The notes under the pieces: generated by a model | Seen by the model: the letters and a program-made list of their open reading frames with translations, nothing else | Told to the model about the DNA's origin: nothing | Databases searched by the model: none | Assembly (NCBI GenBank): GCA_024509875.1 | Contig: JAMPIV010019869.1 | Location: 248,001-312,000 of the forward strand | Source: Oreohelix idahoensis | Taxonomy: Eukaryota; Mollusca; Gastropoda; Stylommatophora; Oreohelicidae | Length of the DNA stretch: 64,000 nucleotides | Reading direction: 5' to 3' | Shown here: piece by piece, positions 50,860 through 61,615 of the stretch | How positions within the stretch are numbered: the first letter of the stretch is position 1 | Layout of the letters: every line of letters starts with the position of its first letter | Program-made: the position numbers and the translations under genes

Positions 50860-51400
50860 TCATCATCATCATTCACCCTTCGCCTTCCCAAGGGGCATAA
50901 TCCTTCAACAAACTTATACCAAGTCTTCCTGCCTTGTACCATTAAATCAAGGTCATTCCGTGTCCTCTTCATGCCCCTCATGCCTGTCTCCAGTTGTCTT
51001 CTCCACGTAAGTGGTTCTATTCCGAGATCCATATACAGTATTTATTTTTGTATTTGACTACATTTATTTTGATTTCTATAACGTAACAACTACTCATCTC
51101 ACCTTCCGTATTCTTATTTTTTATATCACTTTCCGTTTCACCAAATTTTATCTTCAATGTTGTCAAGATGTGTGTGTGTGAGCAACACATCTTGTAGGGT
51201 CTTGTCTTCAAATGTAATCTGGCTATTATTTAGTGCATTTATTATCACGATGTTAGTCTGTTCTACGTGGATTATCAGACAGACCTGCTGTGAGTTCACA
51301 TATAGTACTCTCATTTTGTCTTGCATCTTATTTTGGTCACTAGTGTAAAAACCCGTCATAAGACGGGAATTAAATTCAAAAGCACCAATACCTAACGGCA
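50860..51400 (-). pseudogene. LINE fragment, thumb region and 3' end
   Basis: 51400-51138 on the minus strand reads 'DQNKMQDKMRVLYVNSQQV' and 'ITFEDKTLQDV', matching the post-catalytic part of the LINE at 39403. 51032-50860 reads the final segment ('LGIEPLTWRRQLETGMRGMK') and ends in an ATG-repeat tail near 50865. The part between is missing. Intronic to the NLR gene. Confidence 0.8.
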
Positions 51401-51844
51401 ATTTTACTTATTCAAAAGTATTAAAAAAATACCATTGTGCATCACCACAGTACACGAACTACGTAGCAGCAGCAAGGATCCCAATGTGTGTATACGGGAT
51501 CACAGATTCTATAAATTTATTTTTGTGCACACCGTCATTTGCGCATTGTTCTTTATCGAGTGTTACTATTTTCGGGAGAGTACATATAAGGGAAACAATA
51601 CAATTAATGTCTAACTTTCAACCACAGTTCCATCCCTTAGCGTTACGCACTGACAGAAAACGCTGGAATTTTATATAAATATTAGACAAACATAAAGGTA
51701 TGTTTTCAGGCACTCGTAAGAAATAAAGAAGTAGAAAACTAGACAACAGAAAAACAACAGACGTGAGTGGCTTACCCAGGACTCGAACCCAGGACCTTCC
51801 GTGCGACAACCCCCGCCTAGCTATGCAAGCGAATCACACTATCC

Positions 51845-52190
51845 TCCCTATGCTTGTGTAGAATAGAACGATTGAAATGATATGACAAGATCTCTAATGT
51901 AGGAACTGATGACAAGAACCAGGCAAGTGTTAGTGGAACAGGAGATGAGAAGAAGACGCTGGACATGAATAGAACACATACTGAGAAAACGTGCTGACAG
52001 CATTAACAGACAGTACTTGTTCTTGGATTCCTAGGCTAAGATAGGTTGAGAAAGAACAAAGAACACATAGAGAAGAGAACTGGAGACAGACATGAAAGAC
52101 CTTGAGCTGATGGCACGGGGCAGAAAAACCTGGCATACGTTTGTTGAAGGCCTATGCCTTGGTGAGTTGAAAGATGAAAGAAGAACGAGA
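51845..52190 (+). pseudogene. LINE C-terminal fragment
   Basis: Collinear at nucleotide level with 41540-41880: 'cttgtgtagaatagaacg', 'gaactgatgacaagaacc', 'agaagaagacgctgg', 'agaagagaactggagac', 'gaaggcctatgccttgg'. Frames are broken. It ends near 'ggtgagttgaaagatg'. Confidence 0.82.
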
Positions 52191-52384
52191 AGAATTTAAA
52201 AAACTGGACAAGGTAACTGGCAGAAACCAGGAAAACGATCGGTTTTTGTCAGAGTAAACTCAACCCCATTTCTGGTGGTTTATGTTGTTGGTCATAATCC
52301 CAGGACAGCCAGTATGAAGAGAAATGTTCAGTGTCGCTCTGGAAGTTCAGTGAGTTGACAAGGAAGGAACAAGACTATTTCCTC

Positions 52385-52560
52385 AAGCATGTCGTAAGAG
52401 ACGGTTAACGTAAGATTTCTACAAGGGGCTGTCAACTTCATGGTTTGAATCAGTTTGGTACAACAACCAACGGTGCTATAGCGTATGAATGCTTAAGTGC
52501 AGGCTGTCAGTATTGGGGTCATCTCTATTAGCGGGTTCATGCTCAGTAGATAGCAAACAG
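52385..52560 (+). repeat. Short LINE-end derivative, copy 3
   Basis: Head 'catgtcgtaagagac', middle 'acaacaaccaacggtgct' and 'gaatgcttaagtgcaggct', end 'ttcatgctcagtagatag'. Confidence 0.65.
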
Positions 52561-52794
52561 AAAAATGAAAAAATTAAATAAATATTTTTTTAAATTGCTT
52601 TAAAAATTAGGCAAATAATTTGTGTTCGAACTTCGAAATCAGTTAGAAATATAAAAAAATACAACAAAAACAATAACAACAAATAAAAATACAAAAAAAA
52701 ACCAGCCGTCATATTTTGGATTTCTCAAGTCGTTCAAACGCCGACGGATTTCAGATGTGAATTGGAACCTCTGTCGCATCCATATGTGATGCAA
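52561..52794. other. AT-rich spacer
   Basis: A-rich stretch; nothing recognised. Confidence 0.4.
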
Positions 52795-52882
52795 AATGTT
52801 ATGTTGATAATGCCAAAAGTTATGTTGATAATGCCAAAAGTTATGTTGATAATGCCAAAAGTTATGTTGATAATGCCAAAAG
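52795..52882. repeat. 21-bp tandem repeat, 4 copies
   Basis: Units 'atgttgataatgccaaaagtt'. The 'aatgccaaaa' core also occurs in the 16-bp repeat at 48647. Confidence 0.92.
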
Positions 52883-52996
52883 ATTTGTAGCGGTAGTAAG
52901 AAACAACAGTGGAAACAAAAACAGGGGCGAAGCTCATCGAGAATCCGTGACGTAATTAAAGGTCAGTCTTAGACCCTTGTCCATTGGAGTTCTCGG

Positions 52997-53010
52997 GGGG
53001 GGGGGGGGGG
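52997..53010. repeat. G-tract
   Basis: A run of about 14 G within 'ctcgggg...tctc'. Confidence 0.85.
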
Positions 53011-53034
53011 TCTCTGAGGAGGCAAAGTATATGA

Positions 53035-53225
53035 CTAATGCTCCCTCAGACATGTCGTAAAAGACAACTTAGGTGAGGTTGTAAAGTGGGGCAGGTACCT
53101 CATCACGTAACACAAACTGCTACACACACAACTACTGCATGAGTATGTGCGTTGATGCAGGCTTCTTGTAAAGAAGCCAGATACACAGGTGGCTCCACAC
53201 TGCACAAGTAGAGTAACAGAAGATG
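53035..53225 (+). repeat. Short LINE-end derivative, copy 4
   Basis: Head 'catgtcgtaaaagacaac', middle 'acctcatcacgtaaca' and 'gatgcaggcttcttgtaaag', end 'ggtggctccacactgcac'. Confidence 0.75.
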
Positions 53226-53289
53226 AAGGAATGAATGCTCAGTAAAGTTCTCGGGAACGTCTGAAAATACAAAGATAGAATACGACTAC

Positions 53290-53465
53290 TACATAGCCTC
53301 AAGCATGTCGTATAAGACCATTGAAATAAGGTTGTACATGAGGTGGCAACCTCATCATGTAAAAATAATTGCCACAAAAACCACTGCTGCATGTTCTGTT
53401 GGAGACTTTCTTCAAGATCACCAACTGCGTTGGTGGCACCATGCTCCATAGGGAACAAAAAAGGA
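53290..53465 (+). repeat. Short LINE-end derivative, copy 5
   Basis: Head 'catgtcgtataagacc', then 'catgaggtggcaacctc' and 'attgccacaaaaaccac', aligning base by base with the leader of the LINE at 39403 ('catgtcgtaaaaagcgac', 'catgaggctggttacccc', 'ttttaccacaaaaac'). The end is 'ggcaccatgctccataggg'. It lies less than 80 bp upstream of the LRR exon acceptor. Confidence 0.8.
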
Positions 53466-53543
53466 AAATTAAGGAATAGACAAATCTACTTGCATAAATT
53501 TTTACAAATAAATATCAACTGTACGATATTGTATGTCCCACAG

Positions 53544-54657
53544 ATACCTCGAAGACTTCAAAGAAGCGTTGATATGGCTGGCGGAAACAGACAACAGTGA
53601 GCCTTACATCGGGGCAGTTTCTCACAGATTTCCTGACATTCTTGTCATTTCCTATCAGGAATGCCCTCTAGAGACGATTGACCACTTCATTTGCTTGATA
53701 AAACGCAGCGTACCCCCTGTAAAGGAAGTTGTCCTGTACATGAGTGGACTCTATTCTCAGTGGGACCTCGGTATTCGTTTAGCAGAAGCTCTTCAAGAAC
53801 TGTCAAGCTTAACAGTCCTGCGCATCAGTATGAAATGTGTGGTGGAAACGTCTTTCTTAGTTGATTTCATTTGCGAATGCTTCGAGAACAATACTCACAC
53901 AGAGACACTTTATTTGGAAGGTCCAATGAACGTGGCTGAAAATTTATCTCCAAATGAACACAAAAGAGTGCAGAAGGTTTTCAGTGATCCCCGCGTTGGA
54001 TTAAAAACATTGGTTCTTGACCACTTCAGCTATCATCATCGAATTGGCTACATCTTGAGCTGTTGGCCCAACTTCCTGAAAAATCTGCAAATTAAAAAAA
54101 GCAACATCGACAGCGCAGCAGAAAGAGTGAACGAAAAATTGTCCCTGTGTCCTGAACTCACGTCCTTGACATTAGACAACTGCTTCCTGCCGGCAAACAG
54201 TCTCTTTTCTTTAGTGGACAACCTATGCAATAACGCCCTCAGCTTACACTTAACCACACTGGAGTTGACTTTATTGTCATCTGCCCGCAAGTTCAGCAAA
54301 AGCGACGCCAAGAAGCCGTATTTCAAACCAGCACTGACGCTGGAAGTTTGTCACAAACTCGCGGACATAATAAAGGCTTCACCCACACTGAAACATTTAC
54401 TTCTCAGCTACAACGGCCTGTCTGAAGAAAAGGCTAGAGTTCTTTTACAAGCGACCCCTGAGAGCCAAGCTTTGAGTACGCTGGACCTAACTGGCAACCT
54501 TATTGGCAACGGAATTCAAGATGACGTCATACTGGTGCTTTGCAAAGCTATGAAGCTCAAGTCGCTGTTGCTAGGCGACAACGGCATTACCAAAGAAGCC
54601 AGAAGTGCCATTATAAAGAAGTCTTTGAGTCGACACGACATTCGCCTTAGTCTGTGA
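53544..54657 (+). CDS. NLR-type protein, leucine-rich-repeat exon (3' terminal)
   Basis: Starts after an acceptor ('gtatgtcccacag'). Its first base completes a codon, matching the two bases left over at the NACHT exon donor (44631), so the exons join in phase. It encodes about 370 residues and ends at a TGA. The first half has helical and strand segments ('ILVISYQECP', 'EVVLYMSGLY', 'LTVLRISMKC'). The second half has ribonuclease-inhibitor-type repeats: 'LTSLTLDNCFLP', 'LKHLLLSYNGLSEEKARVLL', 'LSTLDLTGNLIG', 'LKSLLLGDNGITKEARSAI'. Leucine-rich repeats in NLRs sense ligand or hold the protein inactive. The repeats are irregular at the N-terminal end. No canonical AATAAA was noticed in the first 150 bases after the stop. 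Confidence 0.85.
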
Positions 54658-54814
54658 AAGTTCCAGGAAGTAAAAACAAACATATTCATCACGATTTGTT
54701 TCTTGTCTGGGATTGGAAAAAGCATATGGCTGTTTGCAAATATTTGAAAAGTTCTTACATAATGTGTCGCTCTCGTGAGTCCCTGAACAGACAAAGAAAT
54801 GACAGGGCTTCTTG

Positions 54815-54995
54815 TCGCATGTCGTAAGGTGCGAGTAATATGAGGTTCTGCATGGACCTGGCAATCTAATCATGTAAAACTAATCGCTACAACAACCACA
54901 ACTGTAGGAGCACATGAATGCTTTAGTGTAGGATTCATGCAAGGCGCCAACAACAGTGGTGCATCCACACTCATTAAGGAGGAACAAGAAAAATT
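54815..54995 (+). repeat. Short LINE-end derivative, copy 6
   Basis: Head 'catgtcgtaaggtgcgag', middle 'catgtaaaactaatcgctac' and 'gaatgctttagtgtaggatt', end 'ggtgcatccacactcatt'. It lies just downstream of the LRR exon. Confidence 0.7.
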
Positions 54996-55665
54996 ATGAC
55001 ATTGTAGAACATTTGCCATTTTCCTTTGTCTAAATAGGCGTTGGGTTCTCCTTCCCAGACTACCATGTTCGTGATGTCACATAGATAAATTAACAAAGTT
55101 AAAAAGAAACTTTTGCAGCTTTTGAACAATATATCGGGGTGTATAAAATTTTGTTAACACTTTTATATAGTTTTTATTTAACAGGTTTTGTTGATGGCAC
55201 AAGACCCTAGAGCAGACTGGAGAATGGTTCCAGACATGTGGACAGTAGTGGAGCACAAGCTGATTCTGTTTGAAGTCCGGATTGTGTAGTTGACCAACGT
55301 ATTTTCCGACTCCTAAAATATTAGAAGTCCGAGTCCGACTAGTTTTTTACTAGTCATATGCCATACAATTCGGAATAGGAGTCCGGACAGTTTTTACCGA
55401 CTACGACTCCCCTAAAAACGACCGACTCCATGACTCCGAATTCCGACTCCCGAGCCCTGTTTGAAGTACACCATTGCATCTTTCAATGTAAATCATTTAT
55501 ATTTTTTAAAAGCCCGCACAACTGTTAACATTTTTTGAAACACCGTGCACAATATCTGAACAGTGTATATGCACACCTCACACATAAACTGAGATTAAAT
55601 TTTTGCTATTTTGCTTGAATGTAGTATAACGATGCACGATGGCAGTGCCTAGTCTTGGCGCATTT
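54996..55665. other. No gene; CGACTCC-rich patch
   Basis: 55300-55460 is a run of diverged 'cgactcc'/'gagtccg' motifs, probably a decayed dispersed repeat. The rest is AT-rich without coding content. Confidence 0.45.
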
Positions 55666-56513
55666 GGCTAGGCGGCAGTGTGTGAAAGATGGACCAGACG
55701 ACACCAAGACATAATGCGTAACAACGAAACTGCAGATGCATCTATCCTATTTCATGGCTTTGAAACTTTGAGGCTAGGCGGCAGTGTGTGAAAGATGGAC
55801 CAGACGACACCAAGACATAATGCGTAACAACGAAACTGCAGATGCATCTATCCTATTTCATGGCTTTGAAACTTTGAGGCTAGGCGGCAGTGTGTGAAAG
55901 ATGGACCAGACGACACCAAGACATAATGCGTAACAACGAAACTGCAGATGCATCTATCCTATTTCATGGCTTTGAAACTTTCAGGCTAGGCGGCAGTGTG
56001 TGAAAGATGGACCAGACAACACCAAGACATAATGCGTAACAACGAAACTGCAGATGCATCTATCCTATTTCATGGCTTTGAAACTTTCAGGCTAGGCGGC
56101 AGTGTGTGAAAGATGGACCAGACGACACCAAGACATAATGCGTAACAACGAAACTGCAGATGCATCTATCCTATTTCATGGCTTTGAAACTTTGAGGCTA
56201 GGCGGCAGTGTGTGAAAGATGGACCAGACGACACCAAGACATAATGCGTAACAACGAAACTGCAGATGCATCTATCCTATTTCATGGCTTTGAAACTTTC
56301 AGGCTAGGCGGCAGTGTGTGAAAGATGGACCAGACAACACCAAGACATAATGCGTAACAACGAAACTGCAGATGCATCTATCCTATTTCATGGCTTTGAA
56401 ACTTTCAGGCTAGGCGGCAGTGTGTGAAAGATGGACCAGACGACACCAAGACATAATGCGTAACAACGAAACTGCAGATGCATCTATCCTATTTCATGGC
56501 TTTGAAACTTTGA
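55666..56513. repeat. 106-bp satellite, 8 copies with three-unit pattern
   Basis: Units of 106 bp starting at 55666, 55772 and 55878 and continuing to about 56408, nearly identical, containing 'gcggcagtgtgtgaaagatg', 'cataatgcgtaacaacg' and 'tttcatggctttgaaac'. Two diagnostic sites (gacgac/gacaac and tttgag/tttcag) show units 3-4-5 repeating as 6-7-8. The unit end ('cctatttcatggctttgaaac') resembles the LINE stretch near 41468, and the LINE continues directly after the array. Confidence 0.95.
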
Positions 56514-56514
56514 G

Positions 56515-57260
56515 AGCAATAAAAATGACAGCAAAAAAAAAAACATTTTATAAATAGGTGCTTGCGCAGAATACAAGGACTAAAATGGTGCGACAAGAAC
56601 TTCTTCTTTTAACTTCCCAAAGGTGCATAGGCTCAGAACAAACCCATACCACGTCTTCCTGTCACGTGCCATCAGGTCAAGATCTCTCTATGTCTTCTTC
56701 ATGCCCTTCATCTCGTGTCTCCAGTTCTCTTCTCCGTGTGTTCTTTGGTCTTCCTCTACCTCTCTTACTCTGGGGGTTCCAGAACAAGGACTGCCTGGTG
56801 AAGCTATCAACAGGTTTTCTCAGTGTGTGTCCTATCCATCTCCAACGTCTTCTGTTCATTTCTTGTTCCACTGGCGCTTGCGTAGTTCTTGTCATCAGTT
56901 CCACAATCGATATTTTGTTATACCACTTCAATCCTTTAATTGTATACAAGCATCCATCCATGAACGTCTGTAGCTTTTTGGTTGTTAAGGCAAGATCATG
57001 AATGTGAAACTGACGTAAAGAACCAGACAACCAATAGTAGAACAAAATGTCAGAAGACTCTGGTGTTGAGTACGACACACATTGCGAAAACCAGTTAATG
57101 GCATTACAAGGAACACATTGTCCTGATATCCCCAGGGTGAGTGAAACAGAGGAAAGGAATTAGATATAAACCTGAGGGGGATAAGCAAGACATGGAAATA
57201 CCTCAAAGAGATGGCGCAGGATAGGAGGGAAGGCCGTGTATTTATTTAAAGCCAGTGCTG
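56515..57260 (+). pseudogene. LINE fragment interrupted by a second LINE fragment
   Basis: 56515-56590 ('gcaataaaaatgacagc', 'ataggtgcttgcgcagaat') and 56995-57260 ('ctggtgttgagtacgacac', 'gttaatggcattacaagg') are consecutive parts of the LINE C-terminal region, separated by a minus-strand insertion of the same family. A short direct repeat 'caaga' flanks the insertion. Confidence 0.75.
56591..56994 (-). pseudogene. LINE 3' end inserted in opposite orientation
   Basis: Minus-strand frame: 'KKLQTFMDGCLYTIKGLKWY', 'VELMTRTTQAPVEQEMNRRR', 'RWIGHTLRKPVDSFTRQ', 'KRGRGRPKNTRRRELE'. The 3' end is at the left with a short AAG-type tail (plus strand 'cttcttctttt'). Strongly similar to 41490-41790. 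Confidence 0.88.
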
Positions 57261-57609
57261 AAGGAGAAATTAAAAAGGAATAAATAAATAAACATGCCGC
57301 TATTCCATTACAAAGATTACAGAATGTATGCCAACCCGCAGCTCAGTCCATTTATTTTGGTGATGGATTTTTCTTATGTTTCTCAGTTTGTGCTGATCGG
57401 GTGTTGCTTCTAGAGCTTTCTGGAAAACCCAGAGGGCTGCTCCAACTCAGCAGGCACAACATTTTTCATGTTTGATGGCTAATAGCGGAAGTGTGATATT
57501 TTGTCTCTGCGTGTGAGTTAGAGCATGCATCGTGTGTATCGTTGTGTAAACAGAAATAGTCCAATAGTGGTTATTTCGATTTTTTAAAATATCCTAATCT
57601 AGAATGCAC
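57261..57609. other. No gene recognised
   Basis: AT-rich; nothing recognised. Confidence 0.4.
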
Positions 57610-58035
57610 CATCAGAGTAAATGTGGCTGCTTTAAAACAAGTCAATAGATTCACGTACCGAGGTATATTAGTAACATTAGACTGAAAACGCGCCTCAGAT
57701 GTTATGGGTAAAATAGATTAGGCCAAAGCAGCGTTCAATAAAATGAAAAGTATTTTATGCAACCAATCTTTTTCAATGGAAGTAAGACAGTGACGTATTC
57801 AGTGCGAATAGAGCCAGCCATCACATATGGAAATGAGTCATACACAATTAGTAAACAAGTATAAAAATCCCTGGCGGACACGGTGATGTGGTTTTACATA
57901 AGAATGATAAGAATATCACTAACAGCTAGAAACAGTAACGAGAATGTCTTGAAATAAGACAACTTATTAATCTTATTAGAAGGAAGCAAGTCACTTATTT
58001 TGGGCATTTTATGAAATGTAAAAGCTGGAGTCTGT
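57610..58035 (+). pseudogene. Degraded LINE C-terminal fragment (second family)
   Basis: In shifting frames: 'VNRFTYRGILVTLD', 'AKAAFNKMKSIL', 'SLADTVMWFYIRMIRISLTAR' and 'LILGIL'. These match the conserved thumb and C-terminal blocks of the LINE family seen at 26064-26460 ('CYRRMLRIPWTEKK'). Many stops and shifts. Confidence 0.65.
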
Positions 58036-58320
58036 TGTGACATACAGTTGTGACATACAGTTGTGACATACAGTTGTGACATACAGTTGTGACATACAGT
58101 TGTCACATACAGTTATGACATACAGTTGTGACATACAGTTGCCACATACAGTTGTCACATACAGTTGTCACATACAGTTATGACATACAGTTGTCACATA
58201 CAGTTGTGACATACAGTTGTGACATACAGTTGTCACATACAATTGTGACATACAGTTGTGACATACAGTTATCACATACAGTTGTCACATACAGTTGTCA
58301 CATACAGTTGTGACATACAG
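58036..58320. repeat. 13-bp satellite with GTGAC/GTCAC variants
   Basis: About 22 units of 'ttgtgacatacag' (13 bp) in which the central GTGAC is often GTCAC. The two forms are reverse complements in the core, so unlike units can pair. It starts right at the end of the degraded LINE fragment and ends at the start of another LINE fragment. Confidence 0.93.
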
Positions 58321-58324
58321 AATG

Positions 58325-59240
58325 CTGAGGTGCCGGAAGCTTGGCTACATAGTTATCTACGGCCACTTCCTAAGCTTGGTAAAGATCCCACACTTCTCAG
58401 CAGCTATAGTATTATCACACTACAGAATGTCTACGGTAAATTACTTGAAAAGATATTGAGAAAAATAATGAACCACCTCGAAAATGTATAGATCCTCCCT
58501 GATACCCTGGGAAGCTATAGACCCATGAATGTAACATGGGGTAACGCTGGAACATTTGCATACGATGTGTACGAGGGATTCCAGGGTAAATGAGAAGCGG
58601 TTGCTGTAGCAATTGACCTAGAAGATGTTTATAAAGTGTGAATTTTGAAACATTAATGAATTGTGTCATGCCTTGTGATGTTAACCCTTGGCTAACATGA
58701 TGGATAGTAGCTGATTTTAATGGACAAATCCGTTGCATCTCGCTTGGGAACATGGACGTCAGAACCAATGCGCATTAAACCAGGGTTCTCCACTATCACC
58801 GATGCTGTTTAATATCTACACATCAAAAGTAGCCACCATTCAGCCAACTGGGCCCAGAAGAACATTAGCTTTTGCAGATGACATGCTCATTTACAGGACT
58901 GGCTCTGACCGAAAGGAAATGGTTAGTAGCATAAATGGGGCACAACATGTGGTGTTTAAATGGTGCGAGGCACAGGCTACGATTAGAATGGTGACCACAG
59001 TTGAAAATATATCCAAGGGAGAAGAGTGGAGTAAGTCAGATGAAAAACTGGACAAACTTCCAGCAAGTCATCATCAGCCCTGGCAGGGGATGCAGAGCTT
59101 GAAGCAATGGGAAAACAGAGCTGGAAATTAATCAACTGATAAATGATCATGCTGAGAATGATGAAGCCATTGTGTACATCGATGGGTCTGTACTCCGGGG
59201 TAAGAAATCAGGCTGGTGCTTCTCGGCTAGAGTAATAGGT
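58325..59240 (+). pseudogene. LINE with RNase H, internally deleted
   Basis: 58325-58490 reads a reverse transcriptase start ('PEAWLHSYLRPLPKLGKDP', 'LQNVYGKLLEKIL'). After broken frames, 58770-58905 gives 'QGSPLSPMLFNIYTSKV' and the catalytic 'LAFADDMLIYRTG'. At about 59165 an RNase H start follows ('VYIDGSVLRGKKSGWC'). Distances between blocks are far too short, so large parts are deleted. The RNase H suggests an I/Jockey-type LINE, perhaps related to the fragment at 9750. Confidence 0.82.
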
Positions 59241-59253
59241 GTATGGGGAGAAA

Positions 59254-59255
59254 AA

Positions 59256-59293
<38 letters not shown>

Positions 59294-59320
59294 GGGGGGG
59301 GGGTGCGGGGGGGGGGCGGG
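59254..59320. repeat. G-tract complex
   Basis: About 65 bp of nearly pure G with single A, T and C interruptions. It joins the truncated RNase H fragment to a LINE-end derivative. Confidence 0.93.
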
Positions 59321-59334
59321 AGCTGGCAACTTCA

Positions 59335-59475
59335 TTATGTCAAAAAGTTGCTGCAAAAATGACTGCTGTGAAAGCATATGAATACACTGATGCAGGCTTC
59401 CTACATGGGGACCACAGCTGCAGTGGTAACTAAATGCTCCATGGGGGACAAAGCGGGAAGTTATGATGATGAGTA
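59335..59475 (+). repeat. Short LINE-end derivative, copy 7
   Basis: Contains 'ggcaacttcattatgtc', 'actgatgcaggcttcctac', 'aaatgctccatgggggac' and an ATG-repeat end ('ttatgatgatgag'). Confidence 0.75.
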
Positions 59476-59545
59476 AGAAGTTGACTGATATACTGTAATT
59501 CATATAATTATGAATCGTCTCCTGTATTATATTGGCCGTTGCGTG

Positions 59546-59576
<31 letters not shown>

Positions 59577-60489
59577 CTTTTTTAAAATTAATTAATTTGT
59601 TTTTAAAGCTCAATAACTAAAGATACTAAAGTAAACGCTCAAAATAATAAAACAATATTTCAATGATTAAAGCAAAGAGATCAAATTGTTTTCCAAGGAC
59701 TTTTCTACCAGAGATCTTCCTTAAGACGCACTGTTGGCCATCGACATTGGATTTTGAATTAATCAGTTTGGCCTTCTTTTTTTCCTGGTGTGTTTCACTG
59801 TAGACTGGGTAAATATTCTCATCAAGTTCCCAGTCATTTTGTAGTATCAATAAGTGTCCAGGTTTCTGTTGCATATATTACAGTCGACCAATTGTAACAA
59901 TCCTGGTTCTTTTTTGGTAGTTAAATATGAAAAAGAAACCAATACGTATTGTTTAAAAAATTACTTTACTAACTATATAATTATTCACTAATTATTTACT
60001 TAACTATATACACAAAAGAGTACGAAATAAAAATTTAAAAACAGATGTAGTTCACATATTATTGCTGTAAAGAGGAGAGTTTTCCGATGTCAATCAGTTT
60101 TTGCATGTGAAATCTGGACAATTATCAAATAATTGGATAAGACGTTTAAGGCAATCGATATTGTTCTTACCCCAAAATTTAAAGCAAATTACAACATAAA
60201 CCACAACAAAAAGCGGTTTATGCTTAAAAACTTGCAGAGATTATCTTACTTTTGTGATAGAAAGCATCCTCGTACCACATCATTGGGCCGAGAATAAATT
60301 TTTTTGAAAAGGGTGCAATATTTTATGGACACCATGTATTTTCATTTATGGCGTTGCCAACTATTTTGACGACTTGTTGGAACGAATACTGAATGATATC
60401 GAATTTCTTTTAAATAAGTCATCGAACCCCAAGTGCAATTACTGGATGCCATGTACAACTAAATAAAGCTACTTTTGTATTGTTAACTC
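59476..60489. other. No gene; short (AT)n at 59550
   Basis: AT-rich with an AT microsatellite at about 59549-59577. No coding content recognised. Confidence 0.45.
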
Positions 60490-60705
60490 AGTTTGCAATA
60501 CTCTAGAATTAACACATCAGTACATTTACTCTGTATGCAGTATTCTAGAATTAACACATCAGTACATTTACTCTGTATGCAGTATTCTAGAATTAACACA
60601 TCCGTATATTTACTCTGTATGCAATATTCTAGAATTAACACATCAGTACATTTACTGTGTATGCAATATTCTAGAATTAACATATCAGTACATTTACTCT
60701 GCAAG
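60490..60705. repeat. 42-bp minisatellite, about 5 copies
   Basis: Units containing 'tattctagaattaacacatc' and 'agtacatttactctgtatgc'. The period is divisible by three, so both strands are open through it; these frames are not genes. Confidence 0.93.
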
Positions 60706-60942
60706 ATTTTTACAACTGCTTCACTAGCGATGACAGCTAAACTGCTCACAAATGCACGCTTGATTACTAATACGTTATAATAATTTTTATTGTTACTGTA
60801 TCTTAGTACATTTATTTTCATTTGTCGTACTTTTTATCTGTACACGTGGATAATACATGATTACGATAATATAATGTATTTGTTTGAGATAAAATTACAT
60901 GAGTTCTTTTTTTATAATGTTATCTGTTGTGTTGATGTAGAC

Positions 60943-61552
60943 CAGCCATTCTCAACCTTTTAATCCTGGAGGAACTCTTGAAATAATTTTCAGGTCTCAG
61001 GGAATCCCTGCATAAAAATTATTATATCTATAGCTCAAGGTTCCTTAGCGTGATCAGTAAGTTGTAAATATAATAATTCAATAAAAATTGATAATACTCT
61101 ATTGAGTAGAGAATTATTTTCTTTTCTGTGGATCTGTTTATTTTGGCCAGCTTATTGTCCACTCATTTTGTATGATTTCCCCCTCCCCATAAAGGGTATC
61201 AACTTTAATGCACGTCATGTATGTAGGTAGAAAAAAACTTCTATTTTTTAAATTTCTTACTTGATTTTTTTAACCTTATCCAAGTAGGTTTAAAAGTCTT
61301 ATAACAAGTTTCTACTCTACTAGATGCTAATGAAATATGGTATGTGGAAGAGTGAACACGGTCCTACTGCGCACTGCCAATACGGGGCTGCTCGGTCAAC
61401 ACCGACCACTGCGAGCGTTAATGTCGTCCAGCTTGTAAAGTTAAAAAAAACCCCGTTTATTTTTTTTTTTTTCAGTCATGATCTTTCGCGGAACCCCTAG
61501 TAACCTTTCGCGGAACCCTAGGGTTCCGTGGAACACCAGTTGAGAAACCCTG
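60943..61552. mobile_element. hAT-type MITE with 8-bp target duplication
   Basis: 610 bp flanked by ATGTAGAC (60935-60942) and ATGTAGAT (61553-61560), an 8-bp duplication with one change. The ends read CAGCCATTCTCAACC and, on the other strand, CAGGGTTTCTCAACT, typical of hAT elements. Next to the right end is a repeated 'tttcgcggaacccctag'-like block. No transposase, so it is non-autonomous. Confidence 0.85.
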
Positions 61553-61615
61553 ATGTAGATGTTTCTGAAGATGTTGATAAGGCGACAAATTTATATGTAT
61601 TTCTATTCTACAGTC

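Noticed and set aside
59147..59503. Proline- or glycine-rich open frames
   Set aside because: Translation of the G-tract between a LINE fragment and a short repeat.
60483..60821. Repeated-peptide open frames on both strands
   Set aside because: Caused by the 42-bp minisatellite.
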